Shown: positions 1-7,298, counted from the stretch's first letter. The stretch: DNA of 7,571 nt from Acidobacteriota bacterium (GCA_013140935.1 JABFSD010000788.1:1-7571); one strand, 5' to 3'. The notes: generated from the letters alone by a model not told the origin. Translations and numbers: made by a program.

Positions 1-650
1 ATCAGCACCTGCTTGTGCGTATTCGACAAGTGATCCTGCCCGCGAATGACGTGCGTGATGCCCATCGCAATGTCGTCGCATACGACTGACAAGTTATAGA
101 GCGGATGTCCGTCGGAACGCAGCAACACCAAATCTTCGATGTCGTGATAGTCGCGTTCCTGCGTACCGAACACGGCGTCTTCAAAGCTCGTCTTCCCTTC
201 CGCAGGCACTTTGAAACGAATCACGAACGGTTCGCCGTTCGCAGCGCGCGCGTCGGATTCAGCCACAGGCAAATCACGAAACGGATTCACGACGCGCTCT
301 TTGGCAATGTCTTGTTTAATCGTCGCGTCGTCGCGTTCCTGCTTCGGCGTGAAGTCACGATAAGCCGCGCCGTTCGCTAACAACTGTTGCGCAGCCGCGC
401 GATGTTGGTCGGCGTTGTCAGACTGAAAGAACGGCCCTTCGTCGTAATCCAACCCCAGCCACGCCATGCCTTCGAGAATGCCGCGCACCATCGCTTCGCT
501 CGAACGCTGGGTGTCGGTGTCTTCGATGCGCAGGATGAATTTGCCGCCAGTCTGGCGAGCATAGAGCCAATTGAATAAAGCCGTGCGCGCGCCGCCTACG
601 TGCAAATAGCCGGTGGGCGAAGGCGCAAATCTCACTCTTACTTGAGACAT
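1..650 (-). CDS. gltX: Glutamyl-tRNA synthetase, N-terminal part (runs off left edge)
   Basis: This cytoplasmic class I aminoacyl-tRNA synthetase charges tRNA-Glu with glutamate using ATP. Reading the minus strand from the ATG at 648-650 gives 216 residues with no stop before the edge. The start RVRFAPSPTGYLHVGGARTA (residues 5-24) contains the HIGH-type ATP-binding signature as HVGG (17-20). It is followed by LRIEDTD and later by GEPFVIRFKVP, LYNLSVVCDDIAMGITHVIR and GQDHLSNTHKQ, all typical of bacterial GluRS. The KMSKS loop and the anticodon-binding domain would lie beyond position 1. In the segment where some GluRS carry a cysteine zinc site, this protein reads AAYRDFTPKQ, so no zinc site is expected. 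The match to full GluRS is better than to the short GluQ-RS, but the missing C-terminus leaves that formally open. The gene is divergent from the propeller gene at 833. Confidence 0.96.
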   Translation of the reverse strand, partial: MSQVRVRFAPSPTGYLHVGGARTALFNWLYARQTGGKFILRIEDTDTQRSSEAMVRGILEGMAWLGLDYDEGPFFQSDNADQHRAAAQQLLANGAAYRDFTPKQERDDATIKQDIAKERVVNPFRDLPVAESDARAANGEPFVIRFKVPAEGKTSFEDAVFGTQERDYHDIEDLVLLRSDGHPLYNLSVVCDDIAMGITHVIRGQDHLSNTHKQVL

Positions 651-832
651 AAATGATGATTACTTTCTCGTTGATGAAATTGATTAACCGCGCGGCACTA
701 TACTGAATGGTTTTGTGAAGCGGCAAGCGCGCTGCCTGGTTGAATTTGCGGCAGCGGCGCAGGTACATTGCCGTCGTCAAAAGACCTGCACTGACCGCTC
801 ATAAATGAATTAGCAACCGAAGGAGTTTTTGC
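651..832. other. Divergent intergenic region between gltX and the PQQ-propeller gene
   Basis: This stretch of about 180 bp must hold the promoters for both flanking divergent genes. Besides the candidate gltX promoter, the plus strand has a weak pair, TTGAAT (740-745) and TACATT (764-769), 18 bases apart. That pair could serve the gene at 833, but each box matches consensus at only four of six positions. The ribosome binding site for that gene, GAAGGAG, lies at 819-825. I see no tRNA, strong hairpin or convincing small ORF here. Confidence 0.5.
697..726 (-). promoter_or_regulatory. Possible sigma70-type promoter for gltX
   Basis: Read on the minus strand, TTGCCG (721-726) is followed after 18 bases by TATAGT (697-702). 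These match the -35 and -10 consensus at four and five of six positions. The implied transcript start is near 690, which would give a leader of about 40 bases before the gltX ATG. The Shine-Dalgarno match ahead of gltX is poor (a GAGAAAG about 13 bases upstream). The call is by eye only, and Acidobacteriota promoters are not well characterised. Confidence 0.3.
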
Positions 833-2071
833 ATGAAAGTAATGCGTTTTGTTTCGCTGTTATCGCTCTTGTTCGCGCTGGCTTATTCGATCAGCCACAC
901 CACCGCCGCCGAAGCCGATTGGCCGCAATGGCGCGGGCCGTTGCGCAACGGCTTGTCGCCCGATACGGGCTTGCTGAAACAGTGGCCTGCCAACGGCCCC
1001 GCTACAGCGTGGAAGATTTCAGGATTAGGCGAAGGTTACGGCTCAGTCTCGATGCGCGGCGACCGCCTCTTAGTGCAAGGCACGAGCGGTACGGCCAGCG
1101 TGGTGTTTTGTTTGAATCGCGCCGATGGCAAGACGATTTGGCAGGCGGCGTTAGGACCCAAAGGCGCACAAGACAGAGGCAATGGCCCGCGCGGTACGCC
1201 GACGATTGATGGCGATAAGGTTTATGTGCTGACCGAAAACGGTGACCTGGCGGCGCTGCGCTTTCGCGACGGCGGCGTCGTCTGGCGCAAAAACATTCTC
1301 AAAGAATTCGGCGGCAGCAATCCGCACTGGCTCATCAGCGAATCGCCTTTGATTGACGGCAATCGTTTGATCGTTTCTCCCGGTGGCGGCGGAGCGAGTT
1401 TAGTGGCGCTTGATAAAAACACGGGCAACGTATTGTGGAAGTCGAGCGAACTCAGCGACGGCCCGGCGTATTCTTCCAGCATTGCCGCGACTGTCGGCGG
1501 CGTGCCGATGTATCTGAATTTCACTGACAGCGCGGCGGTCGGAGTGCGCGCCACTGACGGCAAGCTGTTATGGAAACACGGCAGTCCTTCGAATCGCACG
1601 GCCAATTGCACGACGCCGATCTTTGCCGACAACAAAGTCTTTTTCACTTCGGCGTATGGCACGGGCGCGGCCTTGCTGAATCTTACGGCTGCGAATGGCG
1701 GCGTGACGGCGCAAGAGACTTACTTCACCAAAGAGATGAAAAACCATCACGGCGGCGTCGTGTTGGTGAACGGCTATCTTTACGGTTTTTCCGATTCGAT
1801 TTTGACGTGCATGGAATTCGCCACCGGCAAGGTGATGTGGCGCGACCGCAGCGTCGGCAAAGGCTCACTCACTTACGCCGACGGCATGCTTTACCTGCTC
1901 GGCGAAGGCCAGCGCGTCGGTCTCGCCGAAGCCAATCCGCAGGCTTATGTGGCGAAAGGCGGCTTTGCGATTCAGGATTTCGGCAAACCCTCGTGGGCGC
2001 ATCCGGTGGTGATCGGCGGCAAGCTGTATATTCGCAATCAGGGCGAGTTGACGGCGTATAACGTGAAGTGA
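833..2071 (+). CDS. Exported PQQ-like beta-propeller repeat protein
   Basis: The 412-residue protein has a Sec signal peptide: MKVMRF, a hydrophobic core to about residue 20, and likely cleavage after Ala26 (TTAA before EADW). The mature protein starts DWPQWRGPLRNGLSP, the hallmark opening of PQQ-like propeller proteins common in Acidobacteriota and Planctomycetes. Blade motifs of the form xDGKxxW recur: LNRADGKTIW (~94), LRFRDGGVVW (~142), LDKNTGNVLW (~193), VRATDGKLLW (~238) and MEFATGKVMW (~327). Such repeats build a WD40-like propeller related to BamB and to quinoprotein dehydrogenases. No cytochrome c CxxCH motif is present, and I recognise no dehydrogenase active site, so a binding or scaffold role outside the cytoplasmic membrane is more likely than catalysis. 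The substrate or partner is unknown. The start is supported by GAAGGAG at 819-825, seven bases before the ATG. The next gene lies downstream on the same strand, with no clear terminator between them. Confidence 0.9.
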   Translation: MKVMRFVSLLSLLFALAYSISHTTAAEADWPQWRGPLRNGLSPDTGLLKQWPANGPATAWKISGLGEGYGSVSMRGDRLLVQGTSGTASVVFCLNRADGKTIWQAALGPKGAQDRGNGPRGTPTIDGDKVYVLTENGDLAALRFRDGGVVWRKNILKEFGGSNPHWLISESPLIDGNRLIVSPGGGGASLVALDKNTGNVLWKSSELSDGPAYSSSIAATVGGVPMYLNFTDSAAVGVRATDGKLLWKHGSPSNRTANCTTPIFADNKVFFTSAYGTGAALLNLTAANGGVTAQETYFTKEMKNHHGGVVLVNGYLYGFSDSILTCMEFATGKVMWRDRSVGKGSLTYADGMLYLLGEGQRVGLAEANPQAYVAKGGFAIQDFGKPSWAHPVVIGGKLYIRNQGELTAYNVK

Positions 2072-2206
2072 AAAGGGCGAAATAGTCTACGATCAAGGCA
2101 ATCTGGCTGAAGTTCGAGCAGTGGGAACTTGATCAATAAAATCTGAATGGCCGAACTTACGTTACTAATAGCGTCTTCGATTCTGCTTTTAAGGAAAATT
2201 CTAGCC
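2072..2206 (+). other. Intergenic leader with two competing inverted repeats
   Basis: The gap between the PQQ-propeller gene and the large secreted-protein gene contains two inverted repeats. GATCAAG (2091-2097) pairs with CTTGATC (2128-2134), and the nested AAGTTC (2110-2115) pairs with GAACTT (2125-2130). The two share bases 2128-2130, so they cannot both form fully. No U-run follows, so this is not a standard intrinsic terminator. The 3' end carries AAGGA (2191-2195), a plausible ribosome binding site for the ATG at 2207. Confidence 0.35.
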
Positions 2207-3373
2207 ATGGTATTAGCGCGCAGTGTCTCTTTCTTTTCGCCTTCTCGTAATTGGGTCTTAAGCCTGGTTTGCATCTCCGTCTTATTGACCTTGTTTTCTA
2301 CGCTGTCGTGGAGACACATCTTCGCGCAACAAGCTGCGTTTGTGACTGTGTCAGCCGCAAGCTATCGCGCCGACGGTATCGCGCCTGAATCCATTGTGGC
2401 GGGCTTTGGTGTGAATCTCTCAACAGAAACCGCGTCAGGGCGTGATAGCGATCCGAATACGCCAGGCGTTCAATTGCCGACGACATTGGCGGGCGTGACG
2501 GTGCGCGTCAAAAACGTAGCCGCGCCGCTGTTTTTCGTTTCGCCGATGCAAATCAACTATCAGATTCCGGCGAACACGCCACCGGGCGAAGTCGCAGTGG
2601 TGGCCTCAAATTCAAGGGGCGAGCAAGCGATAGGCACGATCAATGTGATGCAAGTCGCGCCCGCAATTTTTACTGCCAACGCCGATGGGATAGGTGTACC
2701 TGCCTCGCTCGTCTTGCGTGTGACCGCGAACGGCAGCCAAAGCTACGAAACATTGGCGGCGTTCAATCAAACTGCCGGTCGTTTACTCGCAACGCCGATC
2801 AACTTGGGACTGGAAGGCGAAAGAGTATTCCTGATCTTATACCTCACCGGCTTACGCCGTGTACCTGATCCGAATAACGATGGCAATTTCAGCGAATTCA
2901 CCCGCGTCATCATCAATGGCTTGCCTGTCGTGCCTGCATACGCGGGCGTAGCGCCGGGTTTCATCGGCCTCGAACAAATCAACGTAGAAATTCCACGCAC
3001 GCTTCTCGGTAGCGTTGCATTAGATGTGCAAGTACTCGTCTCAGGTTTCGGCGTGTCTAACCTAACCGGCGTCGAACTTGTTGCGCCTGCCATTACGAAT
3101 CTCACATTTCGTCCGCTGGGTTTGTCTAATCGCACAATTCGCGCATTTGCGACGATTGGTTACCACCTGTTTGCTGCCACTAATCAAGGCGTTTGGTGTT
3201 CATACGACAGCGGCACTAACTGGATCAATCTCACAACGGCCTGCCGACAAATGCCGACGTGCGCGCATTTTTTGTGGACGGTACGACGCTTTATGTCGGG
3301 TTGGGCAGCGGTGGCGGCATCTTCGTTTCAACTAACAATGGGCAAAGCTGGACGGTGCTTAACAATGGGTTAG
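2207..3373 (+). CDS. Giant secreted TIGR03437/Asp-box protein, 5' part (frameshifted)
   Basis: This is the N-terminal piece of a large exported protein whose frame is broken near 3235. Starting at 2207 gives a good signal peptide: a basic n-region with RSVSFFSPSRN, the hydrophobic core WVLSLVCISVLLTLFSTL, and likely cleavage at IFA before QQA. AAGGA lies 11 bases upstream. An in-frame ATG at 2147 would add 20 residues but has no Shine-Dalgarno sequence. Residues ~45-290 match TIGR03437, an Acidobacteriota-type secreted domain, with TVSAASYRADGIAPESIVAG and APLFFVSPMQINYQIP. The function of that domain is not known. The first Asp-box of a propeller follows (CSYDSGTNWINL, ending at 3232). After that the frame yields cysteine- and arginine-rich sequence without repeat character, to a TAG at 3371-3373. 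That tail of roughly 46 residues is almost certainly out of frame. The true continuation is the overlapping frame that ends at 6702. Confidence 0.85.
   Translation: MVLARSVSFFSPSRNWVLSLVCISVLLTLFSTLSWRHIFAQQAAFVTVSAASYRADGIAPESIVAGFGVNLSTETASGRDSDPNTPGVQLPTTLAGVTVRVKNVAAPLFFVSPMQINYQIPANTPPGEVAVVASNSRGEQAIGTINVMQVAPAIFTANADGIGVPASLVLRVTANGSQSYETLAAFNQTAGRLLATPINLGLEGERVFLILYLTGLRRVPDPNNDGNFSEFTRVIINGLPVVPAYAGVAPGFIGLEQINVEIPRTLLGSVALDVQVLVSGFGVSNLTGVELVAPAITNLTFRPLGLSNRTIRAFATIGYHLFAATNQGVWCSYDSGTNWINLTTACRQMPTCAHFLWTVRRFMSGWAAVAASSFQLTMGKAGRCLTMG
3230..3238 (+). other. Frameshift junction (one base apparently missing)
   Basis: Upstream, the codons read WINL and end with CTC at 3230-3232. 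Downstream, the frame resumes at AAC 3235-3237 as NGLPTNADVRAFFVDGTTLY. Repeat units elsewhere in the same protein read WTVLNNGL, WNLLSNGL, WIPFNNGL and WTQVSSGL, so the expected register is W-x-x-x-x-N-G-L. Adding one base after CTCAC would restore WINLTNGL exactly. The junction is bounded by a downstream-frame stop at 3217-3219 and an upstream-frame stop at 3371-3373. No X-XXY-YYZ slippery heptamer is visible, so a sequencing error or a genuine one-base deletion is likelier than programmed frameshifting. Confidence 0.85.
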
Positions 3374-6300
3374 TGGGTTCAACACTAAACATCAACAGCA
3401 TTCTGTTTTTCAGTGGACGGTTATACGCGGCGACGCAAGGCGGCGTGTGCCGCTACGTCAATGGCGCGTGGGTAACGTTCAATACCGGCTTGACGAACGT
3501 AGACGCTACAACCTTTCTGGTTTATGGCGGACGCCTCTACGTTGGCACGCGCGGGGCCGGTCTTTTCCTGCTGGGCAGCGGCAATAACTGGATACCTTTT
3601 AACAATGGCTTGCCTAACACGGGCTTGCCAAGTGGTGCGCAGGTGCTGGCGCTGGCGAATGCAGGTGCAGCGGTTTATGCAGGCTTAAATGGTGGTGGGC
3701 TTCACATTTCACGCAACAGTGGTCAGATGTGGGCACAGGTTGCTGGTGGCTTCCCTTCAACCGGTGTGGTCAATTCAATCTGGATAGACGGCATGCGTTA
3801 TTACGTAGCGACGAGTACAGGCGTATACGTGACGAACGATAGCGGTGCGACTTGGAATCTATTGAGCAACGGTTTATCTGGTTGCAACGGTGCGAACGAT
3901 GTCAACGTAGTCCACGCTATTGCTAGTCGCCTGCTCGTGGGTACCACCAACTGTGGCGTGTACGGTTCAGCCCTTGTCACAGGCCAGACCAATCGTGCGC
4001 CGATAGCTTATGAGCAAACTCTGGCTTACACGGAAGACACGCCTGTGACGATCAATCTCAACGGCTTGGATGCCGACGTTGACCCACTGACTTATTCCAT
4101 CGTTGCCAGCCCCACACGCGGTTCGTTGAGTGGTTCATTGCCCAATATCACTTATACGCCTAATGCGCACTACAACGGACGCGATGCCTTTACTTTCCGT
4201 GTCAATGACGGGCGCGCTAATAGCAACTCTGGAACCATTAGTCTGGAAGGAAGGGCTGTCAACGATACGCCTGTGCTGAATGTGCCAGGTGCGCAAACTG
4301 TCGTTGCTAATCAGACGTTAAGTTTCACGGTCTCAGCGACTGACCCAGATGTTGGACAGTCTATAACCCTCAGTGCCGCGAATCTGCCGCAAGGCGCTAC
4401 TTTCAACCCAGCTACTGGTGCGTTCGGCTGGACGCCTGTGATTACTCAAGTTGGCGTGGTTGTCATCTCATTCACGGCGGCGGATAGCGTCTTACCTTCT
4501 TTGAGCCAAACAAAAACGGTGTTGATTAACATTGTGCCGCCGCCAAACATTCCCAATGGATTATGGTCTCAATATAACGTGGGACTTGAATCTGCCGGTG
4601 TGGCGTATGGCTTTGCGAGTGTGGGAAACAAACTGTTTGCGAAGACCGAAAAAGGTATCTATCGCTTAGAAACCAACGGCTGGCAACTCTTCAGCAATGG
4701 CTTGCCTGCGGTAACAGTGACTTCGCCGCAAGCTCGATTGATCTACGATCTGACAGCGGAAGGGGGCACTCTTTATGCGTTATTGAAGGATGGGTTGTAT
4801 CGCTCCACCAATTTGGGTGTGAATTGGACCAAGCTAAGTCTTAGCTCGCTCCCCGCGTTATCCGCGAACGCTTATGTAATGGGCATACGCGGCCAAGTCG
4901 TATTGATTGCGGGGCAATTCAGCACAAGCTTCTTCCAACGTTCAACCGATAGCGGTGTGGTCTTTGCGGCAGTGGGGCGCGAAATTACGGCGAGTTTACC
5001 AAATCAGGCGATCTCGGCGGGCGCTGAGTTTTTCATTGCGACGAGCGGCAATTTGTTGCGATCCGCCGGAGATGGCAGCTTCTCGGTTGTCACTGGCAGC
5101 GGTTTGACGGGAGTCATTTACTGCTTAACCGCCAGTGGCCAAACATTATTTGCCGGAACCAACACGGGCGTATTTCGCTCAATTGATAATGGTGCGACGT
5201 GGACACAAGTCTCATCGGGTTTATCTGCTACCCTGAACGTAACCTCGCTCCATTATCAATCGCCCTTCTTGGTTGCGGGAACCACCCAAGGGATTTATTA
5301 CTCGTTGAACCACGGCGGAAATTGGACGCTGATGAATATGGGCGACGTGCCACCGCGTGCCGAATCGTTATTCGCCTTCGATGGAAAGCTTTGGGCTGCA
5401 TCAGGCATGCGGACGTACGGCACGACTACCTATCCAAGTTATCAGGGCGTTTACGTTTCACCCTTGCCAACGATCAGCAGCAATACTCCACCGACGATTA
5501 CAGTGAACGATTCATACAGTGTAACAACGGGAGGAGCCTTGAATTTCAACGTGACTGCTGCCGCGCCTGAAACTGGGCAAAGTGTTACGTTGAGTGCCGT
5601 AGGCTTACCTGCCGGCGCAACCTTTTCACCTTCGACTGGCACCTTTAGTTGGACGCCGTTGGCTCCCGGAACATATTTTGCCACATTCAATGCTACCGAT
5701 AATGGAGCGCCTATCATTACAACAAGCAAGGCAGTGGCCATAAACGTAACAGGAGCTAATTTACTTGGAAATTGGGTATTCACTTCTGCATTAATAAACC
5801 ATGAGCGATTCCTGAGTGTAAAAGGACTTACGGCAATAGGGAATGACGTATACGCTGCGATTAATTCAACTCTATATAGATCAAGAGATGGTGGAGCGTG
5901 GCGCCAATTGCCTGTAGGGGGAGAAGACATTGGCGATTATGTTGCCTCAATTTCAGCGGCTAATGGGGCGCTTTATGTAAGCACCCGGCTCTTTAGCGCT
6001 GGCGGGTCGGTACCATCTGGGGTTGGATTTTTTGTATCCAAAGACGATGGCAATTCGTGGATGCGGCTGAATCCGCCGAGCCTTGACACTCCCGTTGGAA
6101 AAATCTTTGGTGCTAGCAATAACTTAGTAACGTTTATAGGTTCTCGTAGGTTTATCTCCAAAGATGAGGGGCAAACATGGACATCTTCAACACCTACTCT
6201 GCCGAATGATTCTTTTGGCAGCCTCGTGCAGAAAGGGAATAGCCTTTTTCTAGGCGGGAAAGGCGCGACTCTCGAGGATAGCATCCTGCGCTCAGATGAC

Positions 6301-6702
6301 TACGGCGCTACGTGGCTAGCGTCCGGCGGTGGAATTCCCACAATTTCAGGTTTGAGCGGGCCATTCGCCCTAACAGTCAAAGGGACAGAACTCTTAGCGG
6401 TCGGAGTTAATACTGGCGTTTTACGTTCAGCAGACAACGGCACAACTTGGACATTTGCTAATGGCTCTGGCAATGCTGCTTTAACTATCACTCCAAGCAT
6501 CTTGGCTGCTAATCAGACACACATGTTTGTTTCAAGCCACCAGTTCTCTATGGATAACGGAGCATCGTGGCTTTTCATGAATAGCGGCTTCAATGTTGGT
6601 TTCATAGGAACTTCCAATTCAATCGCCGTTACGGACACACGAATATACGCAGCGACATCGTCAAGGATTTATGGCTCCAACTTGCCGGGTACGATCAGAT
6701 AG
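3235..6702 (+). CDS. Giant secreted TIGR03437/Asp-box protein, 3' part
   Basis: This is the main body of the frameshifted protein: 1155 codons continuing to TAG at 6700-6702. A GTG at 3259 would open a shorter frame, but it has no ribosome binding site and lies inside a repeat, so it is unlikely to be a start. In repaired numbering the order is as follows. Asp-box propeller 1 (~300-592) has VSTNNGQSW, ISRNSGQMW and VTNDSGATW. A cadherin-like domain (~596-687) has YTEDTPVTINLNGLDADVDP and FRVNDG. He_PIG domain 1 (~686-778) precedes propeller 2 (~782-1085), which has RSTNLGVNW, RSIDNGATW and YSLNHGGNW. He_PIG domain 2 (~1092-1184) precedes propeller 3 (~1185-1498), which has VSKDDGNSW, ISKDEGQTW, RSDDYGATW, RSADNGTTW and FSMDNGASW. 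Asp-boxes stabilise beta-propeller folds (sialidase/BNR, Ycf48, Vps10 types). They do not show catalysis, and I see no sialidase active-site arginine pattern. No PEP-CTERM, LPXTG or type IX sorting tail is visible; the end is SRIYGSNLPGTIR. A cell-surface or secreted binding or adhesive role is inference. Confidence 0.88.
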   Translation, partial: NGLPTNADVRAFFVDGTTLYVGLGSGGGIFVSTNNGQSWTVLNNGLVGSTLNINSILFFSGRLYAATQGGVCRYVNGAWVTFNTGLTNVDATTFLVYGGRLYVGTRGAGLFLLGSGNNWIPFNNGLPNTGLPSGAQVLALANAGAAVYAGLNGGGLHISRNSGQMWAQVAGGFPSTGVVNSIWIDGMRYYVATSTGVYVTNDSGATWNLLSNGLSGCNGANDVNVVHAIASRLLVGTTNCGVYGSALVTGQTNRAPIAYEQTLAYTEDTPVTINLNGLDADVDPLTYSIVASPTRGSLSGSLPNITYTPNAHYNGRDAFTFRVNDGRANSNSGTISLEGRAVNDTPVLNVPGAQTVVANQTLSFTVSATDPDVGQSITLSAANLPQGATFNPATGAFGWTPVITQVGVVVISFTAADSVLPSLSQTKTVLINIVPPPNIPNGLWSQYNVGLESAGVAYGFASVGNKLFAKTEKGIYRLETNGWQLFSNGLPAVTVTSPQARLIYDLTAEGGTLYALLKDGLYRSTNLGVNWTKLSLSSLPALSANAYVMGIRGQVVLIAGQFSTSFFQRSTDSGVVFAAVGREITASLPNQAISAGAEFFIATSGNLLRSAGDGSFSVVTGSGLTGVIYCLTASGQTLFAGTNTGVFRSIDNGATWTQVSSGLSATLNVTSLHYQSPFLVAGTTQGIYYSLNHGGNWTLMNMGDVPPRAESLFAFDGKLWAASGMRTYGTTTYPSYQGVYVSPLPTISSNTPPTITVNDSYSVTTGGALNFNVTAAAPETGQSVTLSAVGLPAGATFSPSTGTFSWTPLAPGTYFATFNATDNGAPIITTSKAVAINVTGANLLGNWVFTSALINHERFLSVKGLTAIGNDVYAAINSTLYRSRDGGAWRQLPVGGEDIGDYVASISAANGALYVSTRLFSAGGSVPSGVGFFVSKDDGNSWMRLNPPSLDTPVGKIFGASNNLVTFIGSRRFISKDEGQTWTSSTPTLPNDSFGSLVQKGNSLFLGGKGATLEDSILRSDDYGATWLASGGGIPTISGLSGPFALTVKGTELLAVGVNTGVLRSADNGTTWTFANGSGNAALTITPSILAANQTHMFVSSHQFSMDNGASWLFMNSGFNVGFIGTSNSIAVTDTRIYAATSSRIYGSNLPGTIR

Positions 6703-6727
6703 CGCAATTACAACGGGGGCTCCGACA

Positions 6728-7015
6728 TCAGTAATGATAACGCGCCTGTAAAAAATCTATGCGGGTTTCGCTGACCAGATAAACGATGCGGTGTTCTTGC
6801 GTGAGGCGACGTGACCAAGTGTTGGCGGCTAGATATTTCAACGGCTCAGGTTTGCCGATGCCGTCGAAGGGATCGCGCAGGATGTCTTCGATCAGGTCAA
6901 GGGCGCGCAGCGCAGTCTTTCGTTCCGTCTCGACCCAATAACGAAGGTCTTCGAGAAATTCAGGATGAAAGACGGCTTCGCGCTCTTTTTTTGTTTTGGC
7001 TTTAGGCGTCTTCAT
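6728..7015 (-). CDS. yoeB: YoeB/Txe-family mRNA interferase toxin
   Basis: The 95-residue protein aligns without gaps to E. coli YoeB after an extra 11-residue N-terminus. The shared core runs from LRYWVETERK through DPFDGIGKPEPLK and WSRRLTQEHRIVYLV to the terminal ARYHY. E. coli catalytic residues Glu46, Arg65, His83 and Tyr84 correspond to Glu57, Arg76, His94 and Tyr95, all present, so the toxin looks active. YoeB is known to bind the ribosome A site and cleave mRNA there, halting translation. The family is about 84 residues long; the extra start MKTPKAKTKKERE is lysine-rich and no later ATG is available before the core. Its start lies inside the antitoxin gene (14-base overlap), which suggests translational coupling; only a weak GGAT precedes it. 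It converges on the secreted-protein gene, with 25 bases between the two stops. Confidence 0.95.
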   Translation of the reverse strand: MKTPKAKTKKEREAVFHPEFLEDLRYWVETERKTALRALDLIEDILRDPFDGIGKPEPLKYLAANTWSRRLTQEHRIVYLVSETRIDFLQARYHY

Positions 7016-7289
7016 CTAATCCAAGTTGCTGCCGCAGTTTGGCTACGGGCGTAGGTTTCAACGTTTTGGCTTGCGCGCGGCGCAAGGCTTTGAGCAGGCG
7101 TTGCGCATTTTGTGGTGAGCGCAATAAGTGCGCGGTTTCGAGCAAACTGGAAAGTTCGGAAGCCGTTACCAACGCCACGTCTTCAAAACCGCGCCGATTG
7201 ATAATCACGATTTCACGGTCTGAAGCGACTCGTTCGAGCAGCGAAGCCAGATTTTCCCGTGCGTTGCTGTAAGTGGTTTGAATTGCCAT
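7002..7289 (-). CDS. yefM: YefM/Phd-family antitoxin
   Basis: This 95-residue protein neutralises the downstream YoeB toxin and, by family knowledge, represses its own operon. The N-terminal DNA-binding half reads TTYSNARENLASLLERV (5-21), as in YefM (YSxARxNL). The hallmark ETAHLLRSPQNAQRLL (51-66) matches the E. coli YefM motif ETAxLLRSPxNAxRL. The C-terminal tail from about residue 67 is charged and should be the flexible toxin-wrapping part. It is longer than in E. coli and ends GLDEDA. The start at 7289 is chosen over an upstream non-ATG codon near 7340 because AAGGAG (7295-7300) sits five bases before it and the family begins here. An upstream start would also read through the operator. 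The stop overlaps the toxin gene by 14 bases. It lies 57 bases after the antiporter gene on the same strand. Confidence 0.95.
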   Translation of the reverse strand: MAIQTTYSNARENLASLLERVASDREIVIINRRGFEDVALVTASELSSLLETAHLLRSPQNAQRLLKALRRAQAKTLKPTPVAKLRQQLGLDEDA

Positions 7290-7298
7290 AACGTCTCC

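Noticed and set aside
829..1209. Open frame overlapping the start of the PQQ-propeller gene in another frame
   Set aside because: It is arginine-rich shadow coding with no family resemblance. The frame starting at 833 has a signal peptide, a ribosome binding site and propeller repeats.
3230..3238. Programmed -1 ribosomal frameshift site
   Set aside because: The sequence CTCACAACG offers no X-XXY-YYZ heptamer, and I see no obvious downstream stem or pseudoknot. A one-base deletion or sequencing error explains it more simply.
5451..5930. 159-codon minus-strand open frame opposite the secreted-protein gene
   Set aside because: It lies antisense to the He_PIG and propeller repeats, has no ribosome binding site or recognisable domain, and its proline/valine-rich composition mirrors the opposite strand.
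3259..6702. An independent gene starting at the GTG at 3259
   Set aside because: The codons just upstream (NGLPTNAD) already belong to the propeller repeat, there is no ribosome binding site, and the product would lack a signal peptide.
2207..6702. Sialidase activity, suggested by the BNR/Asp-box repeats
   Set aside because: Asp-boxes are structural and occur in many non-enzymatic propellers. I could not see the arginine triad, FRIP motif or catalytic Tyr/Glu arrangement of sialidases.
6703..6727. Bidirectional terminator between the convergent genes
   Set aside because: Only 25 bases separate the stops, and no GC-rich stem with a T-run is visible on either strand.
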